From Euleptes europaea (taxonomy: Eukaryota; Chordata; Lepidosauria; Squamata; Sphaerodactylidae): a stretch of 64,000 bases of DNA. Below the pieces are notes generated by a model, which was not told the DNA's origin, did not search any database, and saw nothing but the letters and a program-made list of their open reading frames with translations. Position 1 is the stretch's first letter. Each line of letters opens with the position of its first letter. The stretch is from the NCBI RefSeq assembly GCF_029931775.1, contig NC_079318.1, positions 79,023,614-79,087,613 of the forward strand, in the 5' to 3' direction. Shown here piece after piece: positions 32,612 to 44,400 of this stretch. The translations under genes and the position numbers were made by a program.

Positions 32612-35307
32612 GTGAGTACACTCCTGTGGTTTTGTCAGGGCCAGACTTTGGGGCAGAAGTCCGGGCCCAGGGCCCAAGAGCAGGCTGCACCGTTACTTTT
32701 AGACGTATACATTACCATCATAGCTGGGGGGGGGGGGGAGGAGAAGACCATTATGACCAGTGTCTAAAATCACCAGGGGTGCCAACAGGCCCAGACTCAA
32801 ATGGTAACAAACATCTTATTAAATCTCGATTAAAGGGACAGGACATTAGGCCTGTTGGCAACCCTATAATTTACCCAGACCTTTAACTGGCATAATCAAC
32901 TAAACTATTTCACCTATTGCTTTCACCAGATTTAAAATTCCCTGGGTTTTTAAGCATATTCTGTTAAAGGCTTCCTTAAAGGGGTCATCCACCAATCTTG
33001 GCAATTCAATTCAAGAAGTATAGTTTCCCCATGTTTTGGCCTTTGGGATGATGGGTTGTTTTGGGGAGATCAGCCTCTTGGGCTATTTACTAGTATACTT
33101 GTGAGTTCTGCCATAAGGATTTGATAGAGGAACAGTTCTTGAAACAAGTCCTCTGTCATGCCTGGCGAGAAAACATGCTGGGCCAATGACTCCTTTTTTT
33201 TCGGTGAGGAGTCTTCCTTTCCTTGCATTCAAGCCATCATCCCTGTCTCTTCGTTGGTGTTTCAAGTTCCACAGTGAACCAGGCATCCAAATGGGCTCCA
33301 AATAGGGAAGGGGCCTTTTATGGCCAAAAACGCATAGTTCCTTAACCCACTTTATTCCCCATTCCAGCCAGGATCAAATTTACCCAGGCTGGGGGGGAGG
33401 GAACTGTACACATTACCTTGAAAAGCAGGGACGAAACTGTGCCAGTCGATCCATGTAAACAGAAAATGTGGGACACATGAAGTTCCTGTTTAGTTTGGCA
33501 CACACACACACACACCCGGTGATTGGTCGTTTCAAATTGACCAATGAGGGCCTCCCCTGCCCCGGGAAACAACCAGTCACCGGGGGTGAGGGTGTTGCAA
33601 GCGAAACAGGAACTGTGCATGTCTCCCGCATTTTCTGTTTACATGGATGGATTTGCACAGTTTTGTCCCTGCTTTTCAAGGGATGCGTACAGTTTCCCCC
33701 CAGCCAGGGTAAATTTGATCCTGGCTGAAACGGGGAATAAAGTGGGTTAAGGGACCATGTGTTTTTGGCCTATATCACCATCCATGTCAACTCTCAACCA
33801 GAGTTTCGACAGGAATACCAGTCTTAGGGCTGTTAGGATACTCTTGGGGTTCATCCGCCTCTGGAGTGGGCCAATTTAACTGATCTCCAGTTCACCATTA
33901 CCCTAGACGACAGAAAACATCAAATCAAGGATATGACTTGCTGATTAACGAATTGTTTTCCTTGATATATCCACAGAGTTGCCAGAGCAATTGCAGTCTG
34001 CTTATATTCCAGCAGTATATCTATGGGTAGGATGTTCCTTTGGGGTAGACATTCTTCACCTTAGCTTTCTATTCCCCCATGCATACACTCTTGACCCACT
34101 CTTGATCCAAGACCCATCAGACACAAATATTTTGCTCTATCTTCTTTACAGTAGTGCTGTTTTGGGGAGCATCCCCATGACGTTCTCTGTTGGACCTGGT
34201 ACTGTGTTTCCCCCCAACTTTGGAGCCAGCGTGGTGTAGTGGTTAAGAGTGGTGGACTCTAATCTGGAGAACTGGGTTTGACTCCCCACTCCTCTACATG
34301 AGCGGCGGACTCTAATCTGGTGAACCAGATTTCTAATCTGGTTTCCCCACTCCTACATATGAAGCCAGCTGAGTGACCTTGGGCTAGTCACAGTTCTCTT
34401 AGAACTCTCTCAGACCCACCTACCTCACAGGATGTCTGTTGTGGGGAGGGGAAGGGAAGGAGATTGTAAGCTGGTGTGATTCTTCTTTAAAAAGGTAGAG
34501 AAAATTGGCATATAAAAACCAACTCTTCTTCTTTTTCTTCTTTGCTGTGATCTTCCCCAAGCCTGCTTTGGTATGAGCTTTTTGGAAAGATCACTGTGAA
34601 AGTGCCAAAGTGTCTTCAAACACTGCAGGGATGGGAAGATGTGCATTTTTGTAGGGTGTGCCCATATTGGCGCCATTTTCCTTACCTCAGCCCCTGCAAC
34701 AGGCATTCCATCCTGTTCCCTCTGGGGGTTTTAAAATAAGTAATTGGCAGATCGTTATAGTGTTATAATGAACTGCAGCAACAATGTACCAGTTCCCAGC
34801 TTTCATTTATCTTACAGTAAGTCTCCTGCCCTTTTCATACCAGAGTTGTCAAGGGGAAAGGTAGAGGCTGTACATCTTGGCTTTTAAATCTGTAATGACA
34901 AGGGCCAGAGATCTGCTGTAGTGATCTGCTGTAGTGATCTGCCAATTACTGTTTCTTTTTTTTTTAAGCCCTAAGAATGGGGAGGGGGGAATGGTGGCTG
35001 CAGGGGGCTGAGGCAAAGAGTAGGAAGGACTGCAGCATAACTGCACCATTGCTGCTGTGAATGCCTCTGCATTCACACTGGCAACGACCGCAAGAAGGGG
35101 CCTAGGTATTGGTTATTTTTTTTTACATGCTAATTCCCTGCCCTTCTCCCTTTATAGGTCCTGGACCCTGCCCAGTAATTAATCCTGCATATCCAATGCT
35201 GGGTTTATGCAGAAATACGTGTAATCTTCACTCAGAGTGCCCAGGAGATTTGTTATGCTGCAGAAATGGCTGTAACAAAATGGTCTGTACCGATCCCACT
35301 AATACTG
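32542..35307 (+). CDS. Secreted WAP-domain protein, tandem copy A
   Basis: Exon 1 (32542-32611) encodes a 22-24 residue signal peptide starting MHLGFFALLVG and ends at a GTGAGT donor. After a 2.5 kb intron, exon 2 (35158-35307, TTTATAG acceptor, GTGAGT donor) encodes one complete four-disulfide-core domain starting GPGPCPVINPAYPMLGLC. All eight cysteines are present in WAP order: C, C, C, C, CC, C, C. The product would be a small secreted protein of about 50 mature residues; WAP proteins act as protease inhibitors or antimicrobials, and squamate waprins occur in venom. The activity here is unknown. No third exon was identified; reading through the donor would add 12 residues and a stop. Copy A differs from copy B at nine mature residues and none in the signal peptide. 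Confidence 0.85.
34223..34540 (+). mobile_element. tRNA-derived SINE in WAP copy A intron
   Basis: Present at the matching place in unit B, so inserted before the duplication. Confidence 0.85.
35158..35307 (+). CDS. WAP copy A exon 2 (WAP domain)
   Basis: 150-nt symmetric exon between a pyrimidine-rich TTTATAG acceptor and GTGAGTTAG donor. Encodes one eight-cysteine WAP domain with LCCRNGCNKMVC at its core. Confidence 0.87.
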
Positions 35308-35357
35308 GTGAGTTAGTAGCCTATCTGGGATTTTCTAACCGGTAAACATGCAATATA

Positions 35358-35612
35358 ATAACAAAAATATTTTCTGGCAGGGTATGAGCTTTCGTGAGCC
35401 ACAGCTCACTTCTTCAGATCAAGTCTCTGGCCCTTGTCATTACAGATTTAAAAGCTGAAATGTACAGCCTTCAGTTCTGAAGAAGTGAGCTGTGGCTCAC
35501 GAAAGCTCATACCCTGCCAGAAAATATTTTTGTTAGTCTTTAAGGTGCTACTGTACTCTTGCCCTTTTTGACTACTGCAAACAGACTAACACGGCTACCC
35601 ACTGTGAATTAT
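35358..35612. repeat. Inverted pair of CTCACGAAAGCTC-family repeats after WAP copy A, with a templated spacer
   Basis: Left arm 35358-35420 and right arm about 35474-35535 are complementary. The roughly 50-base spacer is an inverted copy of WAP intron sequence near 34866-34910. Absent from unit B. Confidence 0.7.
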
Positions 35613-36369
35613 GCTTCTCACATTGTCTCTTTGCATGCTTAATTATTGACTTACATTTCTTTTGCCACATAATATTTTTTGCCAATGCTATCTCATCGAT
35701 TATATCATCCCTTTGTATACATTTGATGATATAAGGCAATTATTGTATTTCTTTGTGTAGTTTACTGGCAACTGTTTAATTATTTCAGGTTTCTCCTAGT
35801 GAGAAAGAAAGAAGCATATTCCATATCTGAAGAAATTATAACATTTATCTGAAGAAGATAGCTTGAAACGTCCTGCTAGCAGCCGTAATATATGTGCTTC
35901 ATCAGGTTTCTAGCTTTTTGATTTGTGACTGACTTTCAATTATGTCATTCAGTTCTTTTGTATCTCATCCATGTTTTCTTGCAAGTAGTTATTGGATTTA
36001 CTTGTATCCTGGTATACCTATTGCTCTTATATAATTGTATACATTTTCTAAATAGACCTTTCTATTTATTTTTCATCATTAGTGAGTAGCTGATTTTTCT
36101 CTCTTCTGTGCTGTTCCACTTTTTTACAGGGTGTTTTGAAGGGTTGCCTTTTCCTTTACCTTGTTCATTGTATGACAAGTTTTAGTATAATCAAAAATAG
36201 ACCGTTGAACCCCATGATATCAATACCTATGAATACAATATATTGTTATCACACCAATGAATAAAGGACAACTTAATAAAGAACTAACAATCTACTCAGT
36301 TCTTATATAAAACCAGGCCGCCTATTTATGCAGAGTGATTTTTAAATGATATAAGATCCTGTACCCATA

Positions 36370-36667
36370 CTTCAGGACAACAAAGACAGCTGGCAGGAAG
36401 AAAGCTGTTTCCTTTGAAATGTGGTGTTGGAGGAAAGTTTTATGGATATCATGGACCACCAAAACAAACAACAAGTGGGTTCTAGATCAAATCAAGCCTG
36501 AACTCTCCCTAGAAGCTAAAATGACTAAATTGAGGCTATTGTACTTTGATCACATTATGAGAAGACAAGAGTCACTGGAAAAGACAATAACACTAGAAAA
36601 AGTGGAAGGCAGCAGGAAAAGAGGAAGACCCAACATGAGAAGGATTGACTCAGTCAAGGAAACCACG
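36370..36667 (+). mobile_element. BovB LINE 3' fragment in unit A
   Basis: Encodes KPELSLEAKMTKLRLLYFDH and continues in unit B to a complete tail; here cut by the Gypsy-type element. Confidence 0.8.
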
Positions 36668-39655
36668 TGTCAGACTCCAGGACCTCGTTGCATCTCAGGA
36701 ATAATAAACTTCGCTCCAGACGTTGCAGAGAGTTTTTAAAAGTTTTATTTAGAAAGCAAACGAGTTCAGTGGTCTATAAACGTAAGGTTAGAATGGCAAC
36801 GGAGATTTTACAGATCAGCTTTATAGGATGCACACACTAGAATTGTTTACATGTAATGGCTTTGAAATGCAAAACATCAGAGTTCTCTCAAACTTCAAGA
36901 GAGAGAGGGTTCCGGCAAAATCACACCTTGAGATCAGAGCAGATTTACATTAGGAAGACTACTTTGAAATGGAGACATCGGAGCCTCTGGCCATAGCACC
37001 TCTCTCCCAAACTGAAGAGACTTTCCCACGGGACCAAAAGGTGGGGGGGAAACACAGAGCTTGCTATCTGGGGCTCGACTGCATGCCCTTGCTGACACTC
37101 CGCCTCCCCAAAGACCCCTCCCCCGGGATTTCTCGGTTTGGCAGGGTAGTGACGATGGAAATCCGCTACTAGGGTGGGGGCTTGTACGTGTACAGCGGAC
37201 ACCCACTCATCGTGACTGGAATTCAGATGTTTCCAATGTACGAGATACTCCAGCTGGCCCCTCCGCACCCAAGAGTCTAATACCTTGGAGATCTCAAAGT
37301 GTTGTTCCCCTTGCACCATGATCGGGGTCGCAGCTGCGGGTTCGGGGTGCCATCCGGGCGCCGGTAGGAAGGGTTTTAACAGACTCACATGAAACACCGG
37401 GTGCACCCCCTGTAAGGTTTTTGGCAGTTCCAACTCCACTGTAACCTCATTGATAATCCGGGAGATTGGGAACGGCCCCACAAATTTTTGACTCAGTTTC
37501 CTGCATGGGCGTAAAGACCTGAGATTCTTGGTGGAGAGGTATACCTTCTCTCCGACCTTCAACTCCCACTGTGGCGCCCTGTGTTTGTCAGCTTGCGCCT
37601 TGTACCTGTTCTTCACCTGTTCCAAGTTTTTTACAAGCCAGGGCCAAGTGTTCCTCACTGTGTTAGCCCACACAGACACCTCGGGGGGGTCGCCATCTGG
37701 CGGGAGGGGTACGGCCCCCAAGGGTCCGAAATCCATCCCGTAGACCGCTTTGAACAGGCTTATACCGGTCGCAGAGTGTACCGAGTTATTGTAGGCATAC
37801 TCCGCCAAAGGCAGCAGATCAACCCAATTGTCTTGGTGGTAATTTACAAAACAACGCAAGTAACATTCTACCACCGCATTAACCCTTTCGGTCTGCCCAT
37901 CCGTCTGCGGGTGATAGGCAGAAGACAACCCCAGTTGTACACCCACAAGTCCTAAAAACACTTTCCAGAATTTAGACACAAACATGGACCCCCTGTCACT
38001 CACGACCTTCCGCGGAAAGCCGTTCAGTCTGAAGATGTGGTGTACAAACAAGAGAGCCAGTTTGTGTGCAGATGGCATTCCTTTGCACGGAACGAGATGA
38101 ACTTGTTTAGAGAAGAGATCCGTGACCACCCACAGAACCGTCTTCCCCTTGCTAGATGGGAGGTCAGTTATGAAATCCATCCCAATCACCCGCCAGGGTG
38201 CCTCTGGAGTCTCTAGAGCTTTAGCAATCCCGGGGGCTTCCCCATCAAGCGCTTGCTTGTCGCACACACAGAACAAGATTTAATGAACACATCGATGTCC
38301 TGGTGCATCCCCGGCCACCAGAACTGCCTTCTTACTAGTTGCAAGGATTTCACGAACCCGAAATCCCCCCCCCCCCGTTTTGGAACTGTGGCTCCATTCC
38401 AATACCTCTCGCCACAGCTCCAGGGGGACATAGTGTTTGTCCTTATGGGTACCATTCTCGTCCGTTGCCTGGGACGGGAGAGACTCTCCCCCCCCCGCTC
38501 CCGCCGAAGAGCTTCCCCCCACCTCCTCCTGACAGCTTCGGGGAGGTTCCCTGGAACTGCCCAGAAGCGGGAGACAGCAGCATCCGACTTTTGAGAGGAG
38601 GCTGGAACCGGCTCCTCAGCCCTGTTCTCCGATCTTGCTGAGGGGACCCCCTCCTCCCCAGAGACTGTATTCGGAAGATCCCCGGGGGGCGCTGGGGGTG
38701 AGGGGGCAGGAGCGGCCTCCTCCCGAGAGGGACTTGGGGTTGACCCTTCCGCCCCAGCACGGGTTTGGGCTCTGGTCAGAACCCCTGCGCGGTTCCCTTC
38801 CGGAGTCAAACCCAGGTGTTCCCGTGTAAAAAGAGAACCCACCGGCCGCTCGACCTTACATTCATATTGCGGCATCCAGGATAGTCTGTCAGCTAGGCAG
38901 TTTTCCTTCCCGGGCATGTGTTTAATGGTGAAACGAAATTTGGAGAAAAAGTCTGCCCAGTGTAGCTGTTTGGCGGACAGCTTTCGCTGACCCAAAATAG
39001 CCTCAAGATTCCGATGGTCCGTACAGACCTCAAAAGGTTCGGCCGCCCCCTCCAGGAACTGCCGCCAAACCGTGAGGGCATGCTTAATTGCCATGGCCTC
39101 CTTCTCTCCAATCGGCCAGTTGAGCTCCAGCCCAGAGAATTTCTTGGAAAAATATGCACAGAGTTTAAGCCTCCCTTGGTCATCCCTCTGAAGGAGTGCA
39201 CCTCCCATCGCCTTCTCCGAGGCGTCTACCTGAAGGGTGAACTGCCTGGAACAATCTGGGTGAGCCAGCACGGGCTCGGAGGTAAAGCGTTCCTTAAGAG
39301 TCTCAAAAGCCACCTGACACCGGTCAGTCCAAGGCACCTGGTACTGTGCAAAGGTGGCCTCTTGCCCCTTCCCTTTGGTTTTAAGCAAATCAGTGATTGG
39401 TAAGGCTATTTGGGCGAAATCCTGGATAAAACTTCTATTAAAATTAGCGAACCCCAAGAATTGCTGAACCTGTTTGCGAGTTCTGGGGGGTTCCCACTCC
39501 CATACCACCTGAACCTTCTCGGGGTCCATGATCAACCCTTGGGGGGATACAACATATCCGAGAAACGACAACTGGTCCTGATTGAACGCACATTTCGACA
39601 GCTTAGCATACAAATGGTTCTCCCTTAAACGACGCAAAACCTGTAATTTACCTTG
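36668..39655 (-). mobile_element. Ty3/Gypsy chromovirus remnant (fossil)
   Basis: Minus-strand pol parts are recognisable in order: partial reverse transcriptase, RNase H, zinc-binding and core integrase, and a C-terminal chromodomain, which places it in the chromovirus group. It is truncated within the reverse transcriptase; gag, protease and the second LTR are not present. An LTR-like piece with an AATAAA-type signal may lie at 36668-36940. It is broken, with about one or two breaks besides the truncation. It interrupts a BovB fragment that is continuous in unit B, so it probably arrived after the duplication and looks young. Confidence 0.82.
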
Positions 39656-39676
39656 TTTAGACAAGGTAAATTACAG
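39641..39676. repeat. Short perfect palindrome at the edge of the Gypsy-type remnant
   Basis: CTGTAATTTACCTTG and its complement separated by six bases; 15-base arms. Confidence 0.7.
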
Positions 39677-39679
39677 TTG

Positions 39680-40670
39680 TAAATTATTGAATTTTGAATA
39701 TATGCAAGTACAAATATTGAAGATGGCCATTTCAATAAACATATCCTATCTTTTTGCCAACTTATTTTTTTATCCCTGCTTTTGGAATTTTCCTTCGGGG
39801 ACTGGTGGAAGCGAGGCAAGGATTCTGTGCTGATTAGAGCCATGGCAGACTTTTTTAAAAAGAGTTCTATACCAGCCGAAGAGGCTAATGTGATGGTGCC
39901 CCCACGTGGCTGATCGTACTATTATCACTGCCAGTAAGACAGGAGGCAGTAGACGTTCTAAGGTCCCTTCTGAATTATGAAATCCAGAATTGTCGGCCTT
40001 ACGATGCCACTATTTCCTATAAAGTGCCTACCTTGTATGAATCCTGGTGCTATTAATAACTTTCAAGGTTTCCAACAAGATTATCTTGTGCTATAGATAC
40101 TCATCGTGTTTTTTTTCTGATAAATCTTATGGGTCTCCCCTAAGATAATTCAGTAACCAAAATGCTTGATCAGGAATATCCATCTGCGTCTCTAGAATCC
40201 TAAGTTAACGCCTATACCCCACCAGTTTACTCTCTGCCCTATTTTTTACATTTAACCCCCTCTCTCAGTGAATTTAGCTCAGCTATGTTCCACATCCTAT
40301 TTCTACTCAGCTTCTGAGATTGCAGACTACATCTCTGATACCCTGCTGCCCTATACCTTGTCAGACCACTGGTCTATTGCAGTCTGTTTTGGTTACTTGA
40401 AGGTCTCAGGAAGAAGTATTTCACACCACTGGCAACCTGAATCTTTTTAAATTGGAGTTGCTGGATTGAATCTGGGATCTTCTACATGCAAAGCAATGCT
40501 TGGACAATAAGCCACAATGGACCCATTACCTCTGGCCCTCTCCATCCTACTGTTAAAAGCGCACAGCTCCCAATACTAAACCCTACTGCACTAACTCTCC
40601 CAATCAAGACCACCTTTCGCTACCTGCTCAGGTTACACGTGCTTGTGAACATTCTACTAATGAGTATTCC
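39680..40670. other. No gene seen
   Basis: Between the Gypsy-type remnant and the 98-bp block. A diverged tRNA SINE lies at 40400-40521; otherwise unrecognised. Confidence 0.45.
40400..40521 (-). mobile_element. tRNA-derived SINE fragment (GGCTCAGTGG family), diverged
   Basis: Diverged head and middle portion only. Confidence 0.5.
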
Positions 40671-40677
40671 CCATTTG

Positions 40678-40775
40678 GAATGCTTCAGGAATGTTCTACA
40701 GCACACTCAAATGAAGGGAGGGCTCGCTCACAAAAGCTGGGCGTTAGTTTAAGGCTGTTTAATAAATGACTGTTG
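40678..40775 (+). repeat. 98-bp block repeated at 49732-49828, copy 1
   Basis: GAATGCTTCAGGAA-GTTCTAC through GTTTAATAAATGAC; contains an AATAAA. Lies just left of duplication unit B. Confidence 0.75.
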
Positions 40776-41023
40776 GAGGAGAGGGTTACAGATTCCGTGG
40801 ACTGCCAAAAAAACAAATCCGTGGGTTCTAGATCAAATCAAGCCTGAACTGACCCTAGAAGCTAAAATGACTAAACTGAGGCTATCGTATTTTGGTCACG
40901 TCATGAGACGACAAGAGTCACTGGAAAAGACAGTCATGCTAGGAACAGTGGAAGGCAGCAGGAAAAGAGGAAGACCCAACAAGAGATGGATTGACTCAAT
41001 AAAGGAAGCCACAGCCTTCAATT
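40765..41023 (+). mobile_element. BovB LINE 3' fragment at the left edge of unit B
   Basis: KPELTLEAKMTKLRLSYFGH and GRPNKRWIDSIKEAT; ends abruptly at the duplication joint. Confidence 0.8.
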
Positions 41024-41276
41024 TGGTTGCACGTGCAAGCATTCAGCTTGCTGCGCGACCTTGGGCCAGTCAGTGCCTCTCAGATTAACCTGCCTAACAC
41101 ACCCCACTGTCTACCCCCCTGTGCACAAAACCTTCCCCAGACTGGACATGCTGTTCCCACCGAAAAGCACGTTTGGTTGCTCCAGGCAAGAACAGCATCT
41201 GCCCTTGCGAACACTAAGATGGGATGAGTGGGAAGTAGCCCTGCTCCAAGCCCTCCCCTTCCCCACCCTAAACTGG

Positions 41277-41283
41277 TTTAAAT
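41277..41283 (+). promoter_or_regulatory. TATA-like box of WAP copy B
   Basis: Same TTTAAAT box in the same position as in copy A; the surrounding 250 bp of proximal promoter is nearly identical between copies. Confidence 0.35.
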
Positions 41284-41333
41284 CGCAGCTTGTCTTGCCT
41301 GTGAGACCCTGACTTCTCCTGGTTGGCTGTACA

Positions 41334-41403
41334 ATGCATCTGGGGTTCTTCGCCCTCCTTGTGGGGATTCTCATCCTCTGCCCTGAGCTGGCTTTGGCTG
41401 ATG
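41334..41403 (+). CDS. WAP copy B exon 1 (signal peptide)
   Basis: Same 70 bases as copy A, with a GTGAGT donor. A TTTAAAT box lies 50 bp upstream of the ATG in both copies. Confidence 0.88.
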
Positions 41404-44400
41404 GTGAGTACAGTCCTGTGGTTTTGTCAGGGCCAGACTTTGGGGCAGAAGTCCAGGCCCAGGGCCCAAGAGCAGGCTGCACCGTTACTTTTAGACATAT
41501 ACATTACCATCATAGCTCGAGGCAGGGGTGGGGTGGGAGAAGACCGTTGAGACCAGAGTCTAAAATCACCAGGGGTGCCAACAGGCCCAGACCCAAATGG
41601 TAACTAACATCCTATTAAGTCTCAATTAAAGGGACAGGGCATCAGGCCTGTTGGCAACCCTATAATTTACCCAGACCTTTAACTGGCATAATCAACTAAA
41701 CTATTTCACCTACTGCTTTCACCAGATTTAAAATTCCCTGGGTTTTTAAGCATATTCTGTTAAAGGCTTCTTAAAGGGGTCATCCATCAATCTTGGCAAT
41801 TCAATTCAAGAAGTATAGTTTCCCCGTGTTTTGGCCTTTGCGTTGTTTTGGGAAGATCAACCTCTTGGGCTATTTACTAGTATACTTGTGAGTTCTGCCA
41901 TAAGGATTTGATAGAGGAACAGTTCTTGAAACAAGTCCTCTGTCATGCCTTTGGCGAGAAAACATGCTGGGCCAATGACTCCTTCTTGTTCGGTGAGGAG
42001 TCTTCCTTTCCTTGCATTCAAGCCATCATCCCTGTCTCTTCTTTGGTGTTTCAAGCTCCACAGTGAACCAGGCATCCAAATGGGCTCCAAATAGGGAAGG
42101 GGCCTTTTATGGCCAAAAACACATGGTTCCTTAACCCACTTTATTCCCCATTCCAGCCAGGATCAAATTTACCCAGGCTGGGGGGTGGGGTGGGGAACTG
42201 TACACATTACCTTGAAAAGCAGGGACGAAACTGTGTCAATTGATCCATGTAAACAGAAAATGCGGGAGTCATTAAGTTCCTGTTTAGTTTGGCACACACA
42301 CCCACGCCCCCGGTGACTGGTCGTTTCAAATTGACCAATGAGGGCCTCCCCTGCCCCGGGGAAACAACCAGTCACCGGGGGTGAGGGTGTTGCAAGCGAA
42401 ACAGGAACTGTGCATGTCTCCCGCATTTTCTGTTTACATGGATGGATTTGCACACAGTTGTTTTTTTTTTAAATAATTTTTATTGGGTTTTTTTACAACT
42501 ATAAATTCTTCATAATTTTAACAACAATTTTAAAGATAATGTCAAAGCACGCTTGTAACAATTGTTGTCTTAATTACAAATAGATATAAAATAAACAATT
42601 TGACTTCCCCACCACCCCGTTCTGCCACTTAATAAAGTAATATAATCCATCGTTAATATATTCTGATCCTAATATTAATCTCATAGCATGTAGAATATTA
42701 CATTCCGGATCAGGATAAAAGGTAACCTTTCATTTTTCCCAAATCTTATAAATTCTAAAAATTAATTCAATCTTCCCATTTTCCCATAGATATTCATTAA
42801 CTGTTTAATTTAATTTAACAAATTAATTTCTCCATCTCCACCAGCTCTAAAATCTTAAAATTCCAGTTTCTTTTCTTTCTTTTTTTTCCTGGAACTTCCG
42901 CCTCTTTCCATTTGGCTACAGATAGTGATCTTGTAGCCATTATAAGATAAATTCAAAAATATCCTTTTAACATTATACCATAAATAGCCATGCCAATACT
43001 GTCAATACCATCCTATTCCAATAATCATATTTGAACAAGTCTTTTAGCCATGATCTAATATTTCCTTCTGCATTTGAAGTAGGTCAGTTAGAAACAGAAA
43101 CAGGGTCTCTTTGTTCTCTCTCAACTCCTCTGGCAGGTTACACACACCAAAATAATTTTATCTGGAAAAAAAAATTAAATAAAAAAATTAAAAAAAAAAA
43201 TTAGAGAGAAGATTTGCACACAGTTTTGTCCCTGCTTTTCAAGGGATGCGTACAGTTTTCCCCCAGCCAGGGTAAATTTGATCCTGGCTGAAACGGGGAA
43301 TAAAGTGGGTTAAGGGACCATGCGTTTTTGGCCTATATCACCATCCATGTCAACTCTCAACCAGAGTTTCCACAGGAATACCAGTCTTAGGGCTGTTCGG
43401 ATACTCTTGGGGTTCATCCGCCTCTGGAGTGGGCCAATTTAACTGATCTCCAGTTCACCATTACCCTAGACGACAGAGAACATCAAATCAAGGATATGAC
43501 TTGCTGATTAACGAATTGTTTTCCTTGATATATCCACAGAGTTGCCAGAGCAATTGCAGTCTGCTTATATTCCAGCAGTATATCTATGGGTAGGATGTTC
43601 CTTTGGGGTAGACATTCTTCACCTTAGCTTTCTATTCCCCCATGCATACACTCTTGACCCACTCTTGATCCAAGACACATCAGACATAAATATTTTGCTC
43701 TATCTTCTTTACAGTAGTGCTTTTTTGGGGAGCATCCCCATGATGTTGTTCTCTGTTGGACCTGGTACTGTGTTTCCCCCCAACTTTGGAGCCAGCGTGG
43801 TGTAGTGGTTAAGAGTGGTGGACTCTAATCTGGAGAACTGGGTTTGATTCCCCACTCCTCTACATGAGCGGCGGACTCTAATCTGGTGAACCAGATTGGT
43901 TTCCCCACTCCTACATTTGAAGCCAGCTGAGTGACCTTGGGCTAGTCACAGTTCTCTTAGAGCTCTCTGAGACCCACCTACCTCACAGGATGTCTGTTGT
44001 GGGGAGGGGAAGGGAAGGAGATTGTAAGCTGGTGTGATTCTTCTTTAAAAAGGTAGAGAAAATTGGCATATAAAAACCAACTCCTCTTCTTTTTCTTCTT
44101 TGCTGTGATCTTCCCCAAGCCTGCTTTGGTATGAGCTTTTTGGAAAGATCACTGTGAAAGCGCCAAAGTGTCTTCAAACACTGCATGGATGGGAAGATGT
44201 GCATTTTTGTAGGGTGTGCCCATATTGGCGCTGTTTTCCTTACCTCAGCCCCTGCAACAGGCATTCCATCCTGTTCCCTCTGGGGTTTTTAAAAGAAGTA
44301 ATTGGCAGATCATTATAGTGTTATAATGAACTGCAGCAACAATGTACCAGTTCCCAGCTTTCATTTATCTTACAGTAAGTTTCCTGCCCTTTTCATACCA

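Larger units (their letters stand above)
31498..36667 (+). repeat. Tandem segmental duplication, unit A (contains WAP copy A)
   Basis: Matches 41024-47510 in the same order and orientation. The shared start is the GGTTGCACGTG-AAGCATTCA segment; the shared end lies inside a BovB fragment at the GTCAAGGAAACCAC site. An intron stretch of about 500 bp (33721-34210 versus 43280-43775) shows about 8 substitutions. Unit A alone contains a Penelope-like insertion, an inverted-repeat insertion after WAP exon 2 and a Gypsy-type element at its right end. Confidence 0.88.

Noticed and set aside
33342-33750. Overlapping frames on both strands in the WAP copy A intron
   Set aside because: The region contains an imperfect inverted repeat (ACAGAAAATG and CACCCGGTGA), so frames mirror each other; no motif and no splice support.
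33979-34239. 86-codon plus-strand frame repeated at 43542-43805
   Set aside because: Conserved only because it is part of the duplication; it runs into a SINE and has no recognised domain.
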